Source: Paramacrobiotus metropolitanus (taxonomy: Eukaryota > Tardigrada > Eutardigrada > Parachela > Macrobiotidae). From it: DNA of 64,000 bases. A program made the position numbers and the translations under genes. The stretch covers positions 496,001 to 560,000 of the forward strand of contig NW_026570314.1 in the NCBI RefSeq assembly GCF_019649055.1, written 5' to 3'. Positions 37,101 to 46,002 of the stretch are shown piece by piece. Below the pieces are notes generated by a model that saw only the letters and a program-made list of their open reading frames with translations, ran no database searches and was not told the DNA's origin. Every line of letters begins with the position of its first letter. The first letter of the stretch is position 1.

Positions 37101-40100
37101 TTTTAATTCTTCCAGTTTTATTACGCAATTTAGTCAGTTCAGCGTTAAGCGCACTAATTTCAATTTCGATACTCGTATTACGGCTGTTTAACGCATGACA
37201 TATGCGATTCGCGTTGCTGTACTTCCTTTGAAGTGCAAGCGCGGTATACAGAGATGCCCAAGCAATCTCTCTCAGTTCATTAACATTCATTTCGTTATCA
37301 ATTCTTACATCCCAGTTTTCAATTGCTGCTTCAATTCATTAGCCGAAAACCTTCTTAAATTATTATTAATGAATTCATAATATGTTTGAACTTCCGTTTA
37401 CGGCACTTGACATTTTAGTAACGTTTTTTTTTGTGGAGGCCTTATTTTTCAAACCGGTCAAGGGAAGGAGCTTATTACGGAGGAAGGGGGGCTTGTTATG
37501 GGAAAGGTGCAGATTTCAGGGTTACGGTGGATGTAATTTCCGAAGCGAAACAAAGAAGATACTGTATGAAAGTGTGCTGCATCCAGAAACAGCACCCAGA
37601 TTTTGATCCAAGGGTGCCACGCCTCGATTCCAGCCGTAAAACTTGAAGAGTTTTCCGACATTGATCTGAACGCATTTGCTTCATTCAAGGCCAACAGGAA
37701 GTTTCGACCTAATAATTTTCACAGTTTTGCGATTGTTTAACCGGTAACGCTCTAACTGATTTCGCACGCGATACAGTTGCTCTACTAGATAAAAACCTTG
37801 TTGAAAGAAGGTCTTTTTGACCACTGGCCCATTACAGACGCCAGAAGGTCATGAACTATTATTAAACTAATTATGATTACGGTACCTACTACCTTGCTAT
37901 GTGCTATACAGTGTGTAAAAGAATAAAGCTCAATTTTTGTTCAATAATGTCGGAGCGAAGCGGAGGTCCTCTATGTTCACGAATACGGGACTTTCTGTCA
38001 CGTCGGTCACATCGGTCACGCACAGATAAAGTATTGCGCAATCGTAAATCCCCAAATGACTTAAGGTGACCACTCCGTAAAGGCGTAAACTACATTTCCC
38101 TACCGTTTACTCCGCAGTCCGCACGCTGCCTTTTGCACTACCCTTTATTCCCTGTACTACCATTTCGGGCACTACCTTTCATTTGGGAAACTATCAATCC
38201 ATGCTACCGTTAGCGTTGAGATTGCCTTTATGGAATAGACTAAGCGAAAGCATCTTATTGCAGTAAAGCTTTCAAAATAAAAAAACGAAAAAGCGGCACC
38301 TTGCAAAGCTTCAAACGCTGCAAGGAAAAACCGACACACCGGCGCTCGATGTTGCTTACGTTAGTTACGTATAGGTAACTGCTGATAAGATTCTTTAAAT
38401 TAAGCAGTAGTTGTAGCTGTTAAAAAAAAACTTTGATTCCCGAAATAACGGTGATGTGAAGAAACTGAAAAAGGTCGTGCATGTGCACGCAGATAAAGGG
38501 AAAATTAGCCTTCGGAGTGGTCTCCAGAACTTAAATACGCATACACAATGTAATTTATTACTACAGTTTATGTTACACGTGTATAATACACTGTAATATA
38601 TACTGTAGTAATAAATTTTTGTGATACACAGAACTACGTACGATTCATTATGTATATCGTCTTTTCTATAATCTATCACACGCGGGTTCCACCACGCGCG
38701 GGTTACGGCGGGTAGCTTCTTTACCGTACCGTACCTACTACCTTGCTATGTGCTATACAGTGTGGTGCTATACAGTGTGTAAAAGAATAAAGCTCAATTT
38801 TTGTTCAATAATGTTTTCATTTTCCGTGTTGCGAAATCTTGTGTAATTCACATTGAGCAAAACTTGTATGTTAATGGTAACGTATGGTAGCTGTAGAAAA
38901 AAATTCCTGCCCGAAACTGTGCTCGATTAGACCTCCGAACAACGTGTTTGTCCCACAAACTTGTATGTTAAGCGGTATATCCCGTTTTGAGAATGATTGC
39001 CTGGCTAAAGCAACCTCCAGTTATTATTTTAAAAGATGAGATATGAAATCAAAAATTAGGTAAAAGCGGTGCACTTATTTGCCGGATACCTAGTACACAG
39101 CTAGGCGGAGAGTTGGTATTGTTTTCCTTCAGTTTGAAATGTCTTCCTCCAAAAAGGTTTTCCTCCAATTTGACAGTACATTGCAAAATGCCATGGACGC
39201 TTGGCGGAGCTGGATTGCTGCGTGATATCTGTACTTTTTGCAAGAGAACGGATTGCCAGACACCTTTAATTTAACCTTTCTGAATTATGGCAGCAACAGA
39301 ATTTATAAGTAGATTTTGAAAGGGCAAAGGCAATCGAGGTAAAAGGGTCGAGCCGCTGCTTTGGAACCCGCGTGTGATAGATTATAGAAAAGACGATATA
39401 CATAATGAATCGTACGTAGTTCTGTGTATCACAAAAATTTATTACTACAGTATATATTACAGTGTATTATACACGTGTAACATAAACTGTAGTAATAAAT
39501 TACATTGTGTATGCGTATTTAAGTTCTGGAGACCACTCCGAAGGCTAATTTTCCCTTTATCTGCGTGCACATGCACGACCTTTTTCAGTTTCTTCACATC
39601 ACCGTTATTTCGGGAATCAAAGTTTTTTTTTAACAGCTACAACTACTGCTTAATTTAAAGAATCTTATCAGCAGTTACCTATACGTAACTAACGTAAGCA
39701 ACATCGAGCGCCGGTGTGTCGGTTTTTCCTTGCAGCGTTTGAAGCTTTGCAAGGTGCCGCTTTTTCGTTTTTTTATTTTGAAAGCTTTACTGCAATAAGA
39801 TGCTTTCGCTTAGTCTATTCCATAAAGGCAATCTCAACGCTAACGGTAGCATGGATTGATAGTTTCCCAAATGAAAGGTAGTGCCCGAAATGGTAGTACA
39901 GGGAATAAAGGGTAGTGCAAAAGGCAGCGTGCGGACTGCGGAGTAAACGGTAGGGAAATGTAGTTTACGCCTTTACGGAGTGGTCACCTTAAGTCATTTG
40001 GGCGATTTACGATTGCGCAATACTTTATCTGTGCGTGACCGATGTGACCGACGTGACAGAAAGTCCCGTATTCGTGAACATAGAGGACCTCCGCTTCGCT

Positions 40101-42910
40101 CCGACATTATTGAACAAAAATTGAGCTTTATTCTTTTACACACTGTATAGCACATAGCAAGGTAGTAGGTACCGTAATCATAATTAGTTTAATAATAGTT
40201 CATGACCTTCTGGCGTCTGTAATGGGCCAGTGGTCAAAAAGACCTTCTTTCAACAAGGTTTTTATCTAGTAGAGCAACTGTATCGCGTGCGAAATCAGTT
40301 AGAGCGTTACCGGTTAAACAATCGCAAAACTGTGAAAATTATTAGGTCGAAACTTCCTGTTGGCCTTGAATGAAGCAAATGCGTTCAGATCAATGTCGGA
40401 AAACTCTTCAAGTTTTACGGCTGGGTCGAGGCGTGGCACCCTTGGATCAAAATCTGGGTGCCGTTTCTGGATGCAGCACACTTTCATACAGTATCTTCTT
40501 TGTTTCGCTTCGGAAATTACATCCACCGTAACCCTGAAATCTGCACCTTTCCCATAACAAGCCCCACCCCTTCCTCCGTAATAAGCTCCCTTCCCTTGAC
40601 CGGTTTGAAAAATAAGGCCTCCCACAAAAAAAACGTTACTAAAAATGTCAAGTGCCGTAAACTGATAAGTATACCGCAAACTCCTTCATAATAATTTAAT
40701 AATTTAATGGAAAATTGCAAACGGATATAAAAATAATGAGAATTAGCTCAGTTTTTGTTCAATGATGTTTTCATGTTCCGTATTATGATATCTTGTAAAA
40801 TTCACATTGAACAAAGTCAGAAGGCGAAGGCCTAAAATTAGGAAGGGGAAGGAGAAGGAAAAGGCGTAAAACTTAAAAGGAGAAGGCGCAGGAGAAGGTT
40901 TTCGGCTAGAATGCGGAGGCGAAGGAGAAGGCGGAAGGAGAAGGCGAAGGCCACTCATATATAGCCCTATTCTGGTCAAGCGACAATTCAATCAGTTCCG
41001 ACTGCAACGGGTGCATGTCGTACCACAATTCTTCATTATCAGCAATGCCGCCAAATTGTACGGCATTTTCTTTTTCACATGAATAAGTACTTTCAGTTTC
41101 GTTTCGTTTTGCTGCATTATCATATGCAGGTGACGATGCGCTTTCCATTCCTTTGAATTTATCAGTGTCCATTGCACTGGCTTTAAATTTTAATCCGGTT
41201 CTACGCGGAAACTTAAGCTACGCTTTTGTTTTCAGTGTTCGTTACGCTGACTACCGGGTTGACTCTTTTGTTCTAACCCGGATACTTCAGAAAGAGATTT
41301 TGATCGTCGGTGTTCTCTCACCGCTCACAGCACTCGCAACTGCTCTGGCTGTATGGCTACGCTACGATAAGGTGCACCTGTATGCTCTCGCTTTTCGCTC
41401 TCGCATACAAAACTATAGCTCAAGATTGTGTACACAGTATATGCGCAGGCACTGCTCTGGCATATAAAAAACTTTAGCTCAAGGGAAACTGCTTTCAAAC
41501 TCTTGTCTACTCACAGTCGGTTACGTAACCGCTACGCTTCAGATTTCTAGGTAACTCTTGCCCTGGCCAGTGGCTACGAGAACCTGCTTCACTATCAGTT
41601 CATCAGTTCACTTTCGTCATTTCATCAGTTCAATATTCAATTCATTTTCATTTCATTCACTTCAGTGCTCATGGGTCGATCTACAGGTTACCCCTGCATC
41701 GCCCTGCTGGCAGGACAAACTGCTCAGCGTCCAGACAGGGCAAAGCCCCCGGACATTTACAGGTTTTCGCCGTGGGTCGCAGGCACGAATCAGCAGGGTT
41801 TCCCCTTACCAAAGCGTCGCCAGTACCCGGACTACTAACGTTTAGGCGTCCAGACGGCAGACCAGCTGCCCGGACATCCGTCCAGTCAGTACAATTGTAC
41901 CCGGACTGAGCACTTTCTAGAAGCCAACATTCACAATCACAACTTCAATCACAGTTTACTTAGCTAAGCCATCGGAAAGGTTCGAATACCGGTGGGCGCC
42001 ATGACGGAGAGATCAGTACGATAGGAATAATTACCGTAATAATCTATCCTACCGACCTACTCAACGACAGAGTATGAGCTAATAATCTCAATGTGGCATA
42101 GCTAAGTCTACGAATCTACGCGAAGCGAGAACTGCATCTCCGACGATATTTTAATTAGAAACTCCGAAACTGCCAAAACTCGTAATGAGAGAACTGATTC
42201 CAAAAGTACTGCCACTCACGGACTTATATAGACACGGCGCATCCGTGTTGAAACAACCAAAAGTAAATCCGAACACAAAAGAGAAACGTCGAGAAAGTGT
42301 AAGAATAATAGAAAGTACGAGTAAAGCCGTCACATTACGTACGTATCGCTACAGTACCGCTATATCACGTCACCTGTATCAGTCGGCGACTGCTTTTCTG
42401 CGTTCGAAGGCTGTAATACACCACCATTTCCGATACGAAATTCTGTGGATTATTCTGCATATTTTGCGCTGCTTCGACGCAAATTTCGCTTCTCAGGCAG
42501 TTTATGCGGAAAGAGTACGTCGAGGGCTGACTGGCGTACGATGTCCATTTGTTGGAGATTTCATACTTGTCGGCGTGTCCGACGGCATCAATACGAATTT
42601 CTTCGATGGGCAGCGTGCGGACGCTGCTTTTGGCCACTTTCCGCCCGTTCTTCTTACTAATTTCGTCGCAGACGAAATCTTCAAATTCCTCGTCCCACAT
42701 CAGTACGGAAAAGGTCATTTCGAAGCGCTCGGTGAAGCGGTTGAAGGAGCCGACCGCGGAACTGGGATCGATGATCAGAGCGGGGAATAGAAGTACTGCA
42801 GCGACGCTGGGTCCGTGGCTTGGTTTTGTAGACCGAGATGCGGAAGTTGTTCTTGTACGTAATGGACTTGTAAGCGTTGGGCGAGATTTCCAGGATGCCC
42901 CATCCACTGG
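31132..42910 (-). CDS. Multi-exon protein with C-terminal phage tail collar-like domain
   Basis: Three exon blocks are recognised: 42910-42374, 32994-32337 and 31761-31132. Block 1 holds GWGILEISPNAYKSITYKNN, VGSFNRFTERFEMTFSVL and ending SSRRLIQ before CAG|GTATGT. Block 2 holds MWSSVFWHDENGRPD and VIQWDGEKFIPKAMQL, ending FKRQ before CAG|GTGATC. Block 3 has a heptad-like coiled stretch (MHRLERKVRQLQSRMGEMET), then a tail-collar-like domain: MPIGSVIAYP, WLKCDGSYFSYTHENL, YRGRFLLG, NEMPAHSH and, after a frame break near 31185, MPPYHAVNFLIRAC and stop. Frame shifts also occur near 42810-42840 and 32910, and the intron-2 phases do not match, so the model is incomplete; 5' exons are missing. I recall similar uncharacterised proteins in arthropods and molluscs. 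Function is unknown. Intron 1 holds the MITE and LTR element. Confidence 0.65.
33131..33345. mobile_element. 215-bp hAT-like MITE with long terminal inverted repeats
   Basis: Ends are CAGGGCCGTCGCGAG and CTCGCGACGGCCCTG, a perfect 15-bp inverted repeat. The flanks are an 8-bp direct duplication, CCCTCATT, at 33123-33130 and 33346-33353. The centre folds into a perfect 15-bp hairpin (CGTAGAAAAGTGGCT/AGCCACTTTTCTACG). CAGGG termini and an 8-bp duplication point to the hAT superfamily. It lies in intron 1 of the collar-domain gene. Confidence 0.85.
34397..34772 (-). repeat. 3' LTR of the internal retrotransposon
   Basis: 376 bp. On the sense strand it contains TATATAAG (complement of about 34620-34630) and a downstream TCAGTT. 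The pyrimidine-rich terminus CTCTCCGTCA followed by the target CAG makes an acceptor-like end. Confidence 0.9.
35270..35965 (-). pseudogene. Integrase N-terminal segment of the LTR element
   Basis: The frame contains YHFVVINGLLCRKRSENG, IVVPKQWQEKLVESV and TRYYWHNMEKTIGNVLLKC, the pattern of the zinc-binding H-H-C-C region of Ty3-type integrases. No DDE core follows. It overlaps the end of the gag frame, as if everything between the gag tail and the integrase start had been deleted. It cannot encode an active integrase. Confidence 0.65.
35851..37290 (-). CDS. Gag-like protein of the LTR element (main part)
   Basis: 479 codons. A coiled N-terminal stretch leads to a Ty3-type capsid segment (KVERFIMDCERCKDLNGW, GDAYLWYAEHKKLNPD, DWKEWKVMLINHF) and then an acidic, Tyr/Glu-rich linker. 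A zinc-knuckle-like CFKCHELHPAKYC ends the recognisable part. Capsid proteins of this type assemble around element RNA. The open frame continues upstream of the first Met to about 37338, where an insertion separates it from an N-terminal piece at 40966-41172. The motif CCCCCGCAAACTTGACTG occurs twice in the tail (about 36024 and 36090) and resembles the polypurine-tract region. Confidence 0.75.
   Translation of the reverse strand: MNVNELREIAWASLYTALALQRKYSNANRICHALNSRNTSIEIEISALNAELTKLRNKTGRIKNECRVEKTRAVELMERQLALMLKMEEMQRMPEVGDKIQYPQVYEGTQESGKVERFIMDCERCKDLNGWSEKQLIEKGLSYSLKGDAYLWYAEHKKLNPDRDWKEWKVMLINHFSSESDPAEIRQAMYARAFKEEDTVNSYVDGYLNWFNALGTKEEERVSVLVLGLKKTRNKWYENLTLSKPKTVEDVMAQLKTLYVLRVQREMYEYEDDCGNEYGEYETESLNDDECEYDENYECYNNYGNKPYMIGNVEIDINKWRTDSGQPICFKCHELHPAKYCTFEGKWKEVSNEPPAEVLKRYNLKNVEARSLEIRTVQCDLKLTEKVETEVQQQQSSLRGRTVPNELPPDALQTTVSSQVCGGKPDMNGSALMAENFVNEKFWKAEQRKYKDTKHWFYLYKTQLKRKINFKMKKFITLL
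37396..38690 (+). repeat. Left arm of the giant inverted repeat
   Basis: Pairs with 39363-40668. The junctions are 'cacgcgggttcc' (38679-38690) and 'ggaacccgcgtg' (39363-39374). Identity is very high, with mainly small indels and homopolymer differences. Confidence 0.85.
39363..40668 (-). repeat. Right arm of the giant inverted repeat
   Basis: Reverse complement of 37396-38690. On the minus strand it carries the longer version of the shared open frame (40679-40314, 121 codons, RVTVDVISEAKQRRYCMKVC), which matches no family I recognise. Confidence 0.85.
40966..41172 (-). pseudogene. Gag N-terminal piece of the LTR element
   Basis: Starts MDTDKFKGMESASSPAYDN and stays open to the insertion boundary at about 40987. 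Its position between leader and main gag frame, and the matching boundary duplication, make it the displaced 5' end of gag. Confidence 0.55.
41173..41978 (-). other. Leader of the LTR element
   Basis: No coding sequence recognised. The last 220 bases are conserved with 1-195. The rest has pyrimidine-rich runs (cattcactttcatcagttca) with no assigned role. Confidence 0.6.
41979..42001 (-). promoter_or_regulatory. tRNA primer-binding site of the LTR element
   Basis: Directly adjoins the LTR. On the sense strand it begins TGGCGCCCACCGG, complementary to a tRNA 3' end with CCA, and runs into a T-arm-like GTTCGAA block. The same feature is conserved at 196-218. The tRNA species is not assigned; arm spacing does not fit a standard T arm exactly, so probably only the first 12-14 bases pair. 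Confidence 0.75.
42002..42372 (-). repeat. 5' LTR of the internal retrotransposon
   Basis: 371 bp, nearly identical to 34397-34772. On the sense strand it begins TGACGTGATATAGCGG directly after the host CAGG. The junction CAG|GTGACG therefore still offers a GT donor. Confidence 0.9.
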
Positions 42911-45900
42911 CTATACACAGCAGTATACGAAACGTAAAGTATACTTGCTTATTATGTAAAATTATGCATCGATACTAGAGTATTTGTAGTGCAACTGGTT
43001 TTCGCAAAAGGTTTCGCTTGGCCCAGTGTAAAAGTAAATAGCAGTGGAAGCCATAAGGATGTTACACTTAAATAACAACATCCAGGCAGTAAAGGTTTGC
43101 TTTATAAGTTTTCTTCTGAAGCGCAAACTTTTCGTTCCCTTTTCAGTTTTCAACCATCAGATGCACCAGTTACAACTTACAACCTCCCTAACTGACAAAC
43201 GGAAATACCAATACCGTGCAAATCAATTTGCATAAAATTTTAAGAATTATTGAAATACAAATAATGATACTGAAATAATAATAATAAGTAGTAGTAATAA
43301 TACTAATAAATAATACTAATAAATAAATCTAGATAATCCTAATACCATTGATAAACATTTTGTGTGTATTTTAAGCAACGAGGTTAAGTAATCATTTATG
43401 TTTACCGACTTCCGCTGTAGAAAAGAACAGCATGTTCAGCAATAATAATTTTGATGCGTGCGTGCTGGGACTTATGCGTTCACGAATACACGAACAGCAA
43501 AATTATGCCATTTTATTAGTACCTGCAAAGCAAGTAAAAACTAAAAAAAATACCTTTAATTCGGAGTTAACTTTATTTAAAATTACGTATGGCGTTATCG
43601 ATTTAGATTAGTATAATTATGTTAACTGGCTAAATAAAGCTACGTATGGGCGGTAGCCGTTATCCATTTAGATTAGTATATGTTAACTGGCTAAATAAAA
43701 GATTAATTAGGCCAAAACAGCGAAGAAAGATGATCAAAATTAGTAGACTCACGTAAAAGTAAGTAAGATTATTAGGTGACAGTAAATTACACACCACCGG
43801 CTCGGACCACGAACTCAGAAGCCACTACTACCACCAACAGAAAACAAAAGACCTACTCTTTGTCGCGGTGCGGCTGGAGTTATCCGCCCCTTGTCCGCTG
43901 CATCCCGTTGTCAGCAAAATTGCTCCCAGTAGCAAATTTCCCATGGAAAATGCCATAATCATGACGACGATGCGAAGTGAACCGCAGTGGACAAACCCGG
44001 CTCGCTGTAATGTAGCGCGTGCACTACCTCACCGTTACCGATTGCCGGCTGGGGAATCGTGTTGTCGATTGCGCAATGGTTTCCGCCAAAGGTCAGTGTC
44101 ACGTGCGTGGTTTAGCCACGCTGCTGTTGCCGGCAAAGAGGCAGAGAATATCAGTATTTTATCGAGACCAAATTTTCCTTTCATTACAGTTTACTGCACC
44201 AACGGTTAAAAAAGTAATATCTTGCCAAATGATTGATAACAATCATTAATTTTAGCGTTCTCTGTGCGCAGTATAAAACTACAAGCTGTAGTTATCAATA
44301 CAAGTTACACACTTTTGAGTGATTGTGCTTGTAGTGTCGGATACCAGATACCTATACGGCTTTTGACAATATATTCCCTCCAATCCTACAGATGGATAGG
44401 TGTACTTGATCGACTTTTGAATGGTTGGCCCGGTTAAAACCAAAAGATGTTAGTGGATAAATTTTACTAGCTAACACAACTAGTATGCAAATTTTTATGG
44501 ATTAAGGTTCATTAACCTAATTGGTTTTAACCACTAAACCTCACGGTCAACCAAAATTCAGCGTACCGCTAAAAATGCACAGAAAATGCCTTATTTGTGT
44601 GTATGCAACTAAGCATGGAATGTTGACCGTTAAAGGTCAAACGCGAAGAACGTGCTGCATAGTCGTTAACTCGTTACAGGACAGTAGTTAAAGGTGAATG
44701 CAAGCTTTTTCTTGAAATCAGCCATTGTTATTGTTCGCTTTTAAAACCGGTGAGCCAGGAAAGCGTCTGTACACTTGCCATACCGCATGACACTTCATAA
44801 TGCAAAGTGCGCCTTCCTTTTTTCTGTTTGTTTTAATATGTATCGTAGTTCGTTTATTACTTCTGAAGTTTTAAACAGCTGCCCAAATAACTGCAAGATA
44901 AAATTTTACGTGCTTGTGCGCGCTGGGTAGGCCCGAGGTGCGAGTATCAATGCAAGTATCCATGGGAAATCAAAATGTAAGTGCATGTGCAATTGGCAAT
45001 TTCCGGTGATCGGCTTGGATTATTTAAGCGATTTTTTGCATGACATTTCGGTATAATGGCAGCTTTGTAAATCACAGTATTGCTTTCCGTTTGTTTATGC
45101 ACACTTGTTGTTTATTAGATTTTTTTTATTTTGTGATAGGGCTGAAGCTGGAGCATTACAAAGAAGCGACGACAAGTACTCATTACATTTGCCAGTAGAG
45201 TGGAACCAGCAGTGTCCTGCTCGCCGTTCATATTTCTCTTATGAACATGAACAAAAAATAATTGTTATGCGTAGATGTATTGTGCATTTACAGTAATTAT
45301 ACGAGTAAATAATCCAAAGCGGTGGGCGAGAATAGAGTAACAGAATGAAAGTGCCAATGACCCATACCGTAAGGGCGCCATCACGTTATCCGTGCGTGCG
45401 AATCTGCGCTGCCCCAGGCGGAAGTATATCCAGCATGCCTAGCATATCCGCCATGTTCAGTCGCCATGGTATCTGCTCTTCGCAACACGTGATACGTCCC
45501 TTACCTGTCGGATTCATGGGCGGCTTTATCGGACCCAGCCGATCCACAGGCAGTATGTAGATTTCAGGAAGAGCACATTCAGGCACTATACCTCACTGCC
45601 GCGGTGGTGCTTCCTGCGTTTACAACCTGAGTCGATTTGCGATCGATCGATTGATTAACGCACGTGTCGGTTTCCTCCACGGATACGAATCACACAACAA
45701 GCCCGTGTCGATAGATTTGTGCTTGTACGCGAAGAGGAAAAACCGAACCTGCAAGCAAATCTGCATGTGAAAATCCATCGCCGATAGTAAAAACCTCACT
45801 TCTGGTGTATTTGCAGTCCAGATGCTTTAGCGTTTGTTAAGCGCAGCCGCCAATCTTTTTTGTTAACAACTTTGTTCCCATAAGCTATTCAGATCAGATT

Positions 45901-46002
45901 GGGACCGCGTACAGATTTTGTGCAGCTAACGAAGCGCCAGATTAATTGCCGTGCACCGGTAAATAAAAATTGTGCAAAGCAATTCTCCTCTGCACGCACT
46001 GG
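42911..46002. other. Mostly non-coding; one possible orphan exon
   Basis: Missing 5' exons of the collar-domain gene should lie here but were not identified. A direct repeat occurs at 43588-43640 and 43642-43700 (gttaactggctaaataaa). A GC-rich minus-strand frame at 45386-45586 (LPEIYILPVDRLGPIKPP) looks exon-like but matches nothing I know. Confidence 0.35.

Larger units (their letters stand above)
37336..40986. mobile_element. 3.6-kb insertion in gag carrying giant inverted arms
   Basis: It separates the two halves of gag. A candidate target duplication TTCAAT lies at 37330-37335 and 40987-40992. Inside, arms of about 1.3 kb (about 37396-38690 and 39363-40668) are near-perfect reverse complements with a 672-bp spacer. 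Both arms carry the same open segment (VTVDVISEAKQRRYCMKVCC...). To the right lie a diverged copy of the spacer segment at about 38795-38880 (about 40745-40815) and a purine-rich ggagaaggcgaag array (40818-40950). No transposase is seen. The family is not identified. Confidence 0.65.
34397..42372 (-). mobile_element. Non-autonomous Ty3-like LTR retrotransposon (7976 bp), TSD CCTG
   Basis: Two nearly identical LTRs (34397-34772 and 42002-42372) differ by one substitution and two small indels, so insertion was recent. They begin TGACG and end CGTCA, and are flanked by CCTG at 34393-34396 and 42373-42376. A primer-binding site abuts the right LTR, and a G-rich tract (TTTGCGGGGG on the minus strand) abuts the left LTR. 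Gag is present, in two pieces, together with an integrase zinc-binding segment; protease, RT and RNase H are absent. The element sits exactly on the splice donor of the collar-domain gene, in the same orientation as that gene. Confidence 0.9.

Noticed and set aside
41975-42001. Possible tRNA gene (GTTCGAA T-arm-like block ending in CCA)
   Set aside because: It directly abuts the LTR, recurs at the same place at 196-218 and has no acceptor, D or anticodon arms upstream; it is a primer-binding site.
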